A stretch of 7,405 nt of DNA, taken from positions 1 to 7,405 of the forward strand of contig JAEKLK010000033.1 of NCBI GenBank assembly GCA_019509895.1, read 5' to 3'. This stretch comes from Betaproteobacteria bacterium (GTDB lineage Bacteria; Pseudomonadota; Gammaproteobacteria; Burkholderiales; SG8-39). The notes under the pieces were generated by a model that saw only the letters and a list, made by a program, of their open reading frames with translations, made no database searches and was not told the DNA's origin. Made by a program: the position numbers and the translations under genes. Of the stretch, positions 1-5,998 are shown one piece after another; the first letter of the stretch is position 1, and each line of letters begins with the position of its first letter.

Positions 1-56
1 ATCTCGCGTCGCATCGTGAGCTGGTCCTCGGCCGGATCGGAGCGCGACTGTGTCAT
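1..56 (-). CDS. N-terminal fragment of an unidentified protein downstream of livF
   Basis: An open frame begins with ATG at 56-54, 25 nt after the livF stop, and stays open to the left edge. It gives about 18 residues beginning MTQSRSDPAEDQLTMRRE. Its position directly after livF on the same strand fits a further gene of the importer operon, often a catabolic enzyme for the imported compound. The fragment is too short to assign a family. The start is uncertain. No good Shine-Dalgarno precedes the first ATG, while a GAGGA lies about 10 nt before an internal in-frame ATG at 14-12, so the real protein may start at MRRE. A perfect 12-nt GC palindrome (63-74, CGCCGCGCGGCG) sits in the short gap. 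It has no loop and no T-run, so I do not call it a terminator. Confidence 0.45.
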   Translation of the reverse strand, partial: MTQSRSDPAEDQLTMRRE

Positions 57-81
57 TCCGAACGCCGCGCGGCGCAGCTAG

Positions 82-774
82 CTATTCTGTCGCCTGCACG
101 CCGACGTAGCGCTCGAGGAGCGTCGGCTCGGCGAGCAGCTCGCGCGAGCGGCCGCGATGCGCGATGCGCCCGCGCTCGATCACCAGCGCCTGCTCGGTCA
201 GCGAAAGCGCGATCTCCGCGTGCTGCTCGACCAGGATCATGGCGATGCCGGCGAGGTTGCCGAGCGCCTGCGCCAGCTCCTCGATGATGATCGGCGCGAG
301 GCCCTCGAGCGGCTCATCCAGCAGGAGCAGGCGCGGGTTGAGCATCAGCGCGCGCGCGATGGCGAGCATCTGCTGCTCGCCGCCGGAGAGCTGGTTGCCG
401 CGGTGCGCGCGCCGTTCCTTCAGGCGCGGAAAGAGCGCGTAGGCGCGCTCAAGCGTCCATTCGCCCGGCCGCGCTGCGACGCACAGGTTCTCCTCCACCG
501 TGAGGGAGGGAAAGATCTCGCGCTCCTGAGCCGTCCAGCCGATGCCCAGGCGCGCGCGCCGGTGCGGCGGCAAGCGCACGATCGACGCGCCGCGCCAGCG
601 CACGTCGCCCCTGTGCAGGCGCGTGTACCCCATGAGGGTCAGCAGCAGCGTGCTCTTGCCGACGCCGTTGCGGCCGAGGATGGCGAGCGTGCCGCCTTCG
701 GCGAGCGAAGCGGAAATGCCATCGAGCACCACGGCGTCGCCGTAGCCCGCGCGCACCTCATGCAGCTCGAGCAT
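82..774 (-). CDS. livF: Branched-chain amino acid-type ABC transporter ATPase LivF
   Basis: This is one of the two cytoplasmic ATPases that power a Liv/HAAT-type importer; it pairs with LivG under the LivH/LivM permease. All ABC motifs are visible in the 230 residues: Walker A GRNGVGKST (34-42), a Q-loop Gln near 83, signature LSGGEQQ (129-135), Walker B RLLLLDEP (148-155) and the switch His in VEQH (185). The segment EREIFPSLTVEENL (84-97) is typical of LivF, and the length is normal for the family. ATG at 774-772 is preceded by GGGAAGG inside the end of livG. The start overlaps livG by 17 nt, pointing to translational coupling. It is the last of the five transporter genes. The family is clear; the substrate cannot be read from an ATPase. 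Confidence 0.96.
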   Translation of the reverse strand: MLELHEVRAGYGDAVVLDGISASLAEGGTLAILGRNGVGKSTLLLTLMGYTRLHRGDVRWRGASIVRLPPHRRARLGIGWTAQEREIFPSLTVEENLCVAARPGEWTLERAYALFPRLKERRAHRGNQLSGGEQQMLAIARALMLNPRLLLLDEPLEGLAPIIIEELAQALGNLAGIAMILVEQHAEIALSLTEQALVIERGRIAHRGRSRELLAEPTLLERYVGVQATE

Positions 775-1507
775 GCGCCCTTCCCAGGTAGACCTCGCGC
801 ACGCGGTCGTCGCTGCGCACCTCCTCGGGCGTGCCCTCGAGCAGGATGCGGCCGCCGACCATGACGATGATGCGGCTCGCGAAGCGGAACACCACGTTCA
901 TGTCGTGCTCGATGAAGAGGATGGTGAGCTCGCGCGCAAGACCGGCGATGACGCTGAAGAGCTCGGCGCTTTCGTCCTTCGGCACGCCGGCGGCCGGCTC
1001 ATCCAGCAGCAGCACGCGCGGGCGCGTGGCGAGCGCGAGCGCGATCTCCAGCAGCCGCTGCTGCCCGTAGGCGAGTTCGCGCGTCGGCCGGTCGGCGACC
1101 CCTGCGAGCCGCAGCCGCTCGAGGATCGCCTGCGCCTCGTCGATCGCCGGCGCGAACGCCGGCAGGCCGCGCCACCAGTTGTGCGCGTGGCGCTCGCGCT
1201 CGAGCACCGCGATCGCCACCGACTCGAGCGGCGTGAGTTGCGGGAAGACGGTGTTGATCTGGAACGTGCGCGCGAGGCCCTGGCGCACGCGGGCCTCCGG
1301 CTTGAGGCCGGTGATCTCGTCGCCGCCGAGGAAGATGCGCCCGCTGTCCGGGGCCAGCATGCCGGTCAGCAGGTTGATGAGCGTCGTCTTGCCGGCGCCG
1401 TTCGGCCCGATGAGCGCGTAGCGCACGCCCGGCGGCAGCTCGAGCGACAGGTCCTGCGCCACGACCAGCGAGCCGAAGCGCTTATTGAGGTTTCTTGCGG
1501 AGAGCAC
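758..1507 (-). CDS. livG: Branched-chain amino acid-type ABC transporter ATPase LivG
   Basis: This is the second ATPase of the importer, 249 residues. Visible motifs are Walker A GPNGAGKTT (34-42), Q-loop TFQ (81-83), signature LAYGQQR (145-151), Walker B VLLLDEPAAG (165-174) and switch His 201 in IEHDM. The Tyr-containing signature (AYGQQ rather than SGGQQ) and the segment around 84-125, longer than in LivF, are usual for LivG and are not defects. The start is GTG at 1507-1505. An in-frame TGA lies immediately upstream (1510-1508), so no earlier start exists, and the N-terminus MLSARNLNKRFGSL aligns with the usual beginning of the family. The gene overlaps the end of livM by 26 nt and the start of livF by 17 nt. 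Confidence 0.95.
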   Translation of the reverse strand: MLSARNLNKRFGSLVVAQDLSLELPPGVRYALIGPNGAGKTTLINLLTGMLAPDSGRIFLGGDEITGLKPEARVRQGLARTFQINTVFPQLTPLESVAIAVLERERHAHNWWRGLPAFAPAIDEAQAILERLRLAGVADRPTRELAYGQQRLLEIALALATRPRVLLLDEPAAGVPKDESAELFSVIAGLARELTILFIEHDMNVVFRFASRIIVMVGGRILLEGTPEEVRSDDRVREVYLGRAHARAA

Positions 1508-2453
1508 TCAGGCCGCCGAGGATGCCGTTGGGCAGGAACATGACCACCGCGACGAGCAGCAGTCCGATCCAGAAATACCAGTACTGCGGATTCAGCCCCG
1601 AGAACTGGTCGCGCGCCACCATGTAGATGATCGCGCCGACGATGCCGCCGTACAGGCGGCCTGCGCCGCCCAGGATCAGGATCACCAGCACATCGGCCGA
1701 GCGGCCGAACGAGAGCACCTCCAGCGACACCGTCGACGTGGTCTGCGTTAGCAGCGCACCGGCCGCGCCGGCCATGGCGGCGGCGATCGTGTACACCTTG
1801 CGCAGGTGCGCGAGGACGGGCGCCCCGATCGCCGGCATGCGCGTCGCGTTCTCGCGGATGCCGCGCAGCGCGAGGCCGAACGGCGAGTGGATGATGCGGC
1901 GCGCCACCAGGAACACGCAGAACAGCACCGCCAGCGAATAGGCATACGCCGTGCGCCCGTAAAGGTCGAACTTGAACCCGAGGAGCGGCGACATCTTCAC
2001 GCCTTGCAAGCCGTCGGCGCCGCCGGTGAGCGCGCTCGCGCTGTTGGCCGCCTCGGCGAGCAGCAGCCCGAGGCCGAGCGTCAGCATGATGAGCGCGAGG
2101 TGGCGGAAGCGCACGATGACGTGGCTCGTGACATAGCCGAGGATGCCCGCCGCGGCGGCGCCCACCACCAGTCCGGTGAGCGGCTCGCCCAGGTAATGCT
2201 TGGAGAGCAGGCCGGCGCTGTAGGCGCCGAAGCCGAAGTAGGCGGCGTGGCCGAGCGAGACGATGCCGGCGTAGCCGAGGAGAAGATCGAGCGACAGGGC
2301 GAAGAGCGCCGTGATGGCGATCTGGCTCGCGAGCGAGAGGTAGCTCGGCGTGACGACGAAAGGCAGAAGCGTCGCGGCCCAGAAGGCGAGCTCGAGCGGC
2401 CGCCAGCGCGCTTGCGCGCGGAAGTAAGAAACCTCGGCTCTACCTTTTTCCAA
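1482..2453 (-). CDS. livM: Branched-chain amino acid-type ABC transporter permease LivM
   Basis: Inner-membrane permease subunit, 323 residues, with many hydrophobic segments (about 22-36, 43-60, 93-112, 117-134, 170-184, 221-236, 253-280, 293-308). LivM hallmarks are GYAGIVSLGHAAYFGFGAYS (60-79), a coupling-helix region at PFGLALRGIRENATRMPAIG (191-210) that should contact the ATPases, and ILGGAGRLYGGIVGAI (260-275). The start is a TTG at 2453-2451. A purine-rich GGTGGGA lies about 5 nt upstream, inside the end of livH, and no ATG or GTG is available before the first membrane segment. The gene overlaps livH by 14 nt and livG by 26 nt. The non-ATG start may lower its translation or make it depend on ribosomes finishing livH. 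The family is certain; the exact start is moderately sure. Confidence 0.94.
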   Translation of the reverse strand: MEKGRAEVSYFRAQARWRPLELAFWAATLLPFVVTPSYLSLASQIAITALFALSLDLLLGYAGIVSLGHAAYFGFGAYSAGLLSKHYLGEPLTGLVVGAAAAGILGYVTSHVIVRFRHLALIMLTLGLGLLLAEAANSASALTGGADGLQGVKMSPLLGFKFDLYGRTAYAYSLAVLFCVFLVARRIIHSPFGLALRGIRENATRMPAIGAPVLAHLRKVYTIAAAMAGAAGALLTQTTSTVSLEVLSFGRSADVLVILILGGAGRLYGGIVGAIIYMVARDQFSGLNPQYWYFWIGLLLVAVVMFLPNGILGGLSALRKKPQ

Positions 2454-3303
2454 AGAGTCCCACCGGGCGCCACATGAGGAGCGCGACCATCACCAGATAG
2501 ATGACGAAGGCGCCGAGCCAGGGGAAGTAATACTTGCCTGCCATGTCGCTTACGCCGAGCACCACGGCCGCGGCGAAGGAGCCGCCGATCGAGCCCAAGC
2601 CACCGACCGCGACGACGATCAGCACGTACACGAGATAGTTGAGCGCGAAAGCGTGGTCGAGCCCGACGATCTCGATGGCGAGCGCGCCGCCCAGGCCGGC
2701 GAGGCCGCCGCCGAGCGCAAAGGTGATCATGAAGGCGCGGTCGACATCGATGCCGAGGCCCCGCGCCATGCGCTGGTTGTCGACCGCCGCCCGCACCTGG
2801 GCGCCAAAGCGCGTCGTCTCCAGGGCGAACACCAGCGTGGCCGCCACGACGAGTCCCATGGCGATCAGGAATAGCCGGTAGGCGGCGAAGCTCATGCCGA
2901 AGAGCTGCACGCTGCCCTTCAGGTACGACGGCATGGGCGTGGACTGCACCACCGTTCCGTAGAAGAAGGCGTAGGCGGCGATCGAGATGAAGACCATGCC
3001 GATGGTGAGCAGGCACTGGTCGAGATCGCTCGCGCGGTAAAGGCGCCGGAAGAGCGTGCGCTCGAGCGCGATGGCCACCCCGCCAGCGGCGACGAACGCC
3101 GCGGGCAGCGTCGCGAGGAACGGCCAGCCGTAGCGGTTGGCGAGGCTTACCGTGGCGTAGCCGCCGATCATGGCGAAGCTGCAATGCGCGAGATTGACGA
3201 AGTTCATCATCCCGAGCGTCACGGAGAGGCCGACCGACAGGAGAAACAGCAGCATCCCGAAGGCGAACCCGTCGAAGAGCACGCCCGCGAGCGAGGCGAA
3301 CAT
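2440..3303 (-). CDS. livH: Branched-chain amino acid-type ABC transporter permease LivH
   Basis: Inner-membrane permease that forms the translocation pore with LivM; 287 residues, a normal length. It has the LivH-type segment GMMNFVNLAHCSFAMIGGY (31-49), a coupling-helix region at TRFGAQVRAAVDNQRMARGL (164-183), the pattern VAVGGLGSIGGSFAAAVVLG (231-250) and the typical end MWRPVGLFGKR (277-287). Roughly eight hydrophobic segments are visible. ATG at 3303-3301 is the natural start, but no Shine-Dalgarno is visible. The bases just before it are AT-rich and form one arm of an inverted repeat (3304-3328). It is the only gene of the transporter set not tightly joined to its upstream neighbour, from which it is separated by 71 nt. 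Translation may therefore be weak or depend on mRNA structure. Confidence 0.95.
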   Translation of the reverse strand: MFASLAGVLFDGFAFGMLLFLLSVGLSVTLGMMNFVNLAHCSFAMIGGYATVSLANRYGWPFLATLPAAFVAAGGVAIALERTLFRRLYRASDLDQCLLTIGMVFISIAAYAFFYGTVVQSTPMPSYLKGSVQLFGMSFAAYRLFLIAMGLVVAATLVFALETTRFGAQVRAAVDNQRMARGLGIDVDRAFMITFALGGGLAGLGGALAIEIVGLDHAFALNYLVYVLIVVAVGGLGSIGGSFAAAVVLGVSDMAGKYYFPWLGAFVIYLVMVALLMWRPVGLFGKR

Positions 3304-3328
3304 TAATTTCGTACGAAGTACGTAATTA
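3304..3328. repeat. AT-rich inverted repeat abutting the livH start codon
   Basis: Arms TAATTTCGTAC (3304-3314) and GTACGTAATTA (3318-3328) are inverted copies matching at 10 of 11 positions, separated by GAA. Read on the livH strand, the hairpin has a GTAC-TTC-GTAC core and ends directly at the livH ATG. On the plus strand it is followed by TTATTTTG. It is an AT-rich island in GC-rich surroundings. It could be a mobile REP-like repeat, an RNA processing or translation-control hairpin before livH, or both. It is not a convincing terminator for the transporter strand, because no T-run follows in that direction. Confidence 0.6.
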
Positions 3329-3353
3329 TTTTGTCAGCACGAACGGTCGGCTG

Positions 3354-3375
3354 AATTACGGACCTGTCCCCGGTC
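3354..3375 (-). repeat. Candidate REP/RAYT-type motif after the binding-protein gene
   Basis: On the minus strand the bases directly after the binding-protein stop codon include GGGGACAGGTCCGTAATT (3371-3354). GACC (3361-3364) and GGTC (3372-3375) can pair around a 7-nt loop. GGGGACAG-type motifs are, to my knowledge, common around REP-associated tyrosine transposase (RAYT, IS200-like) genes and their dispersed repeats in betaproteobacteria. No transposase gene is present here, so this would be a solo, non-autonomous copy. Its right edge touches the stop codon of the binding-protein gene. The assignment rests on memory of the motif alone. Confidence 0.4.
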
Positions 3376-4565
3376 TATTGCTTCTGCTGCTTGCGGCGCT
3401 CGCCGGCCGGATCCTTGACCGCCGGGATTTTGTCGAACGGTACGTTGACGTAGTCGTTGCCGACCTTCTGCACGCGGCGGATGTAGACATCCTGCACCAC
3501 GTCGCGCGTCTCCGGGTCGATCGACATCGGCCCGCGCGGGCTTTCCCACTTGAGTCCCTTGGCCGCCTTGATCATGGCCTCGCCATCGGTGTTGCCCTTG
3601 GTCTTCTTCAGCGTCTCGTAGATCGCGTGCATGCCGTCGTAGGCGCCGATGGAGAAGAAGTCGGGATTGCGCCCATGCATGGCGTTGAACTCCTTGACGA
3701 AGGCCTTGTTCAACGCGTTGTCCATTGTGTAGTCGTAGTGCCAGGCGGTGATGATGTCGAGCGCGTTTTCGCCCATCGCCTTGAGCGCCGCTTCCGCCGT
3801 GGTCTCGCCCGAGCCGAGGATGCGGGTCTGCTTCTTGTCGATGCCGCGCTCGGCCATCGCCTTGCCGAGCGCCGCCGGCTGCGCGCCGCCCGGTATGAAG
3901 ATGAAGATCGATTCCGGCGCGAGGTCCTTCGCGCGCTGCACGAAGGCGGCGAAATCGGGGTTGGCCACCGGGAAGCGCACCGAGCCGACGTTGCTGCCGC
4001 CCGCCGCCTTGAAGGCGCTGGTGAAGGCCGCCTCGGCGTCGTGGCCGGGGCCGTAGTCGGTGACCATGGTGTAGTTCTGCTTGAGGCCGCCTTTGGTCAC
4101 GGCCCACGTGCCGAAGGTCTCCATCACCTGCGGCAGCGTCACCGAAGTGCGGATCATGTAGGGCGACTTGGTGATGATGATCGAGGTGGCGGCGTTCATG
4201 ACGACCATGAACTTCTTGGCCTCGGCCGAGACGTCGGCCACCGCGAGCGCGTTGGGCGTGAGCGTGAAGCCGGCGAGCATGTCGACCTTGTCGCGCACCA
4301 CCAGCTCCTGCGCCAGGCGCTTCGCCACGTCGGGCGCCGGGCCGCCGACGTCCTTGCGGATGATCTCGATCTTCTTGCCGGCGACGCTATCGCCGTGCTG
4401 CTTCATGTAGGTCTTGATGCCGTTGTCCATCTGCGCGGCCGCATCGGCGAACTGGCCGGAGAGCGTCAGCAACACGCCGATCTTGATCGTCTGCTGTGCC
4501 TGGACTGCGAGCGGCAGCGCGGATGCAAAGGCGGCGAGCGCGGCCGCGGCGATGAGTCGAAGCAT
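3375..4565 (-). CDS. Periplasmic substrate-binding protein of the branched-chain amino acid-type ABC importer
   Basis: A 396-residue solute receptor of the Leu/Ile/Val-binding type (Peripla_BP_6-like, type I fold). It has a Sec signal peptide with likely cleavage after VQA (residue 23, before QQTIKIG). The mature protein starts with the family pattern IKIGVLLTLSGQFADAA (27-43). Further family-like parts are VDMLAGFTLTPNALAVADV (94-112), the inter-lobe stretch YTMVTDYGPGHDAEAAF (165-181) and FFSIGAYDGMHAIYETLKK (303-321). I see no cysteine, so it lacks the disulfide known in E. coli LivJ/LivK. ATG at 4565-4563 has an excellent AGGAGGAGG (4578-4570) four bases upstream. This fits the usual excess of binding protein over permease. 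It is first in the operon livHMGF. The substrate is unknown: members of this family carry amino acids, amides, urea and aromatic acids. The Lys/Arg/Gln-rich end (GERRKQQKQ) stops at the edge of a repeat-like element. Confidence 0.94.
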   Translation of the reverse strand: MLRLIAAAALAAFASALPLAVQAQQTIKIGVLLTLSGQFADAAAQMDNGIKTYMKQHGDSVAGKKIEIIRKDVGGPAPDVAKRLAQELVVRDKVDMLAGFTLTPNALAVADVSAEAKKFMVVMNAATSIIITKSPYMIRTSVTLPQVMETFGTWAVTKGGLKQNYTMVTDYGPGHDAEAAFTSAFKAAGGSNVGSVRFPVANPDFAAFVQRAKDLAPESIFIFIPGGAQPAALGKAMAERGIDKKQTRILGSGETTAEAALKAMGENALDIITAWHYDYTMDNALNKAFVKEFNAMHGRNPDFFSIGAYDGMHAIYETLKKTKGNTDGEAMIKAAKGLKWESPRGPMSIDPETRDVVQDVYIRRVQKVGNDYVNVPFDKIPAVKDPAGERRKQQKQ

Positions 4566-4612
4566 GAATCCTCCTCCTATGGAAGCCGTACCATACCAAA
4601 AACGGAGGTGGC
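4566..4612. promoter_or_regulatory. 47-nt divergent control region between the importer operon and the MetE-like gene
   Basis: This is the whole gap between two divergent genes. It holds the Shine-Dalgarno of the binding-protein gene (AGGAGGAGG on the minus strand, 4578-4570) and that of the MetE-like gene (GGAGGT, 4604-4609). Between them is a small inverted repeat, TATGG (4578-4582) and CCATA (4591-4595), with 8 nt between the arms. A weak -10-like TATGGT is present on the minus strand (4597-4592), but no good -35 goes with it. With so little room, at least one promoter must lie partly inside the opposite gene, so transcription in the two directions is likely to interfere or be co-regulated. 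The position is firm; promoter details are speculative. Confidence 0.5.
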
Positions 4613-5713
4613 ATGAAGCGAAGCGGCGACCGCATCCTGACGACGCACGTGGGAAGCCTCCCGCTGATCGAGGGTGGCGGCGTCGCCGACGTGGTGCGGA
4701 AGCAGCGCAACCTGGGCCTCGACCTGATCAACGAAGGCGAGTACACGAAGGGCGGCGACTGGCTTTCCTATGTCGAGTCGCGCTTCGGCGGCTTCGAGCC
4801 GCGGCCGCCCGAGCCGGGGGCCGTGCCGCTCATCGCGCAGGGCCGGGACCGCGAGGCGTTCGCCGAGTTCTATCGCTATGCCGGCGAGAAGGGCACTCTC
4901 TTCTACACACCGGGCGAGCAGATCAAGCGCGTGCGTCCCGTCTGGGTTTGCACCGGGCCGATCAGCTACACCGGCGGCGCGGCGCTCGAGCGCGAGATTG
5001 CGGAACTCAAGGCGCATGTGCCGGCGGAGGATGCGTTCCTTACCTCGACGGCGCCGGCGAGCCTGGAAGTCTACCGGCGCAACGAGTATTACCGCAGCGA
5101 GGAGGAGTTCGTCTACGCCATCGCCGAAGCGATGCGCGTGGAGTACGAAAAGATCGCGGGATCGGACGTGGTTTTGCAGATCGATGACGCGTGGCTGGTG
5201 GCATTATGGGACCGCATCGGCATCCCGATGGGCCTCGAGGCCTTCCGCAAGCGGAGCGCGCTGCGCATCGAGGCGCTCAACTACGCGCTGCGCAATGTGC
5301 CCGAGGACCGTGTGCGCTATCACCTCTGCTGGGGAAGCTGGCATGGCCCGCACGCGTACGATATCGAGCTCAAGCAGGTCGTCGATCTGATGCTGCGCGT
5401 CAAGGCGCAGGCTTACCTGATCGAAGGCGCGAATGCGCGCCACGAGCACGAGTACGCCGTGTGGGAGAGCGTCAAGCTGCCGGCCGGAAAAATATTGATA
5501 CCGGGCATGGTGCCGCACTCGACGGACGTCGTCGACCATCCCGAGGTGGTGGCACAGCGCATCGCGCGCTATGCGCGGCGCGTCGGACGCGAGAACCTGA
5601 TCGCCGGCTGCGACTGCGGCTTCGGCGGCCGCTCGCACCCGCAGATCGCGTGGGCCAAGCTGCGCTCGCTCGCCGAAGGCGCCGCTCTCGCGAGCAAGCG
5701 GCGCTTCAGCTAG
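4613..5713 (+). CDS. Stand-alone MetE-like (cobalamin-independent methionine synthase C-terminal domain) zinc methyltransferase
   Basis: A 366-residue cytoplasmic protein matching the catalytic barrel of cobalamin-independent methionine synthase. MetE is about twice this length; the N-terminal half is absent. It opens with the barrel-start motif ILTTHVGSLP (8-17). Zinc ligands in the expected order are H237 and C239 in YHLCWGSWHGPH, E271 in YLIEGANARHEHE, and C335 in AGCDCGFGGR. VVLQIDDAWL (186-195) matches the conserved QID(E/D) strand. The family transfers alkyl groups to or from a zinc-bound thiolate. Members include core methionine synthases using other methyl donors and epoxyalkane:coenzyme M transferase, which is of similar length. 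The substrate cannot be assigned from sequence; sitting divergent from an amino acid-type importer suggests a shared ligand. ATG at 4613 has GGAGGT just upstream. An HTH-like gene follows after 30 nt. Confidence 0.88.
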   Translation: MKRSGDRILTTHVGSLPLIEGGGVADVVRKQRNLGLDLINEGEYTKGGDWLSYVESRFGGFEPRPPEPGAVPLIAQGRDREAFAEFYRYAGEKGTLFYTPGEQIKRVRPVWVCTGPISYTGGAALEREIAELKAHVPAEDAFLTSTAPASLEVYRRNEYYRSEEEFVYAIAEAMRVEYEKIAGSDVVLQIDDAWLVALWDRIGIPMGLEAFRKRSALRIEALNYALRNVPEDRVRYHLCWGSWHGPHAYDIELKQVVDLMLRVKAQAYLIEGANARHEHEYAVWESVKLPAGKILIPGMVPHSTDVVDHPEVVAQRIARYARRVGRENLIAGCDCGFGGRSHPQIAWAKLRSLAEGAALASKRRFS

Positions 5714-5743
5714 GCGCGATCGAAAATACGCATCGCAGGAGAT

Positions 5744-5998
5744 TTGGCACGGCAAGGCGCGCTCGCGCGCCTTAGAGTCGCTTACCCCGTGGAGACGACC
5801 AAGCAGCGATTACTGCGCGAAGCGGCCGGCCTGATGGGCCGCCGCGAGCTCGCGGAACGCCTGAAGGTGAGCGAGCCCGAGCTCGAAGGCTGGATCAGCG
5901 GCTCGGGCAAGATGCCGGACCGCAAGCTGCTGGTGCTCGCGAATGTCCTCGATGGCTGGGCGGGCCGCCAGCTCGTGAAGCGCAAGTCCGCCGCCTAG
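5744..5998 (+). CDS. Small helix-turn-helix-like protein
   Basis: An 84-residue basic protein if started at TTG 5744, where AGGAG (5737-5741) lies only 2 nt upstream. A GTG start at 5789 would give 69 residues beginning VETTKQRLLREAAGLMG, and the domain begins only there, so the start is unsettled. The core GRRELAERLKVSEPELEGWISGSGKMPDRKLLVLANVLDGW has the look of a lambda-repressor/XRE-type fold: first HTH helix about 33-40, turn KVS, recognition helix about 43-53, then a further helix about 60-70. This is a pattern judgement, not a confirmed family. It lies 30 nt after the MetE-like gene on the same strand and may be co-transcribed as a local DNA-binding regulator. Its stop overlaps that of the convergent DUF4383 gene within CTAG (5995-5998). 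Confidence 0.62.
   Translation: MARQGALARLRVAYPVETTKQRLLREAAGLMGRRELAERLKVSEPELEGWISGSGKMPDRKLLVLANVLDGWAGRQLVKRKSAA

Noticed and set aside
63..74. 12-nt perfect GC palindrome after livF as a terminator
   Set aside because: It has no loop and no T-run, and such palindromes are frequent by chance in DNA of this composition.
1055..1075. Atypical LAYGQQR signature in LivG as a sign of a defective ATPase
   Set aside because: A Tyr at this position is normal in LivG-type ATPases, and Walker A, Walker B and the switch His are all intact.
157..1543. Long plus-strand frames (157-864 and 773-1543) opposite livF and livG
   Set aside because: Both are antisense shadows of ABC ATPases with intact motifs; composition is dominated by Arg, Ala, Asp and Gln.
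2081..3184. A 367-codon minus-strand frame overlapping livH and livM in another phase
   Set aside because: It is Arg-rich, has no family features, and overlaps two clearly real permease genes.
3378..4616. A 412-codon plus-strand open frame antisense to almost the entire binding-protein gene
   Set aside because: It mirrors a confident gene with signal peptide and family motifs. Its product is a His/Arg/Ala/Gly-rich shadow typical of GC-rich DNA, with no recognisable domain.
4414..5187. A plus-strand frame running from the binding-protein gene through the divergent gap into the MetE-like gene
   Set aside because: It crosses two real genes in a wrong phase and contains no domain signature.
5744..5760. 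TTGGCACGG resembling a sigma-54 -24 element
   Set aside because: The matching -12 TTGC-type element is not present at the required spacing.
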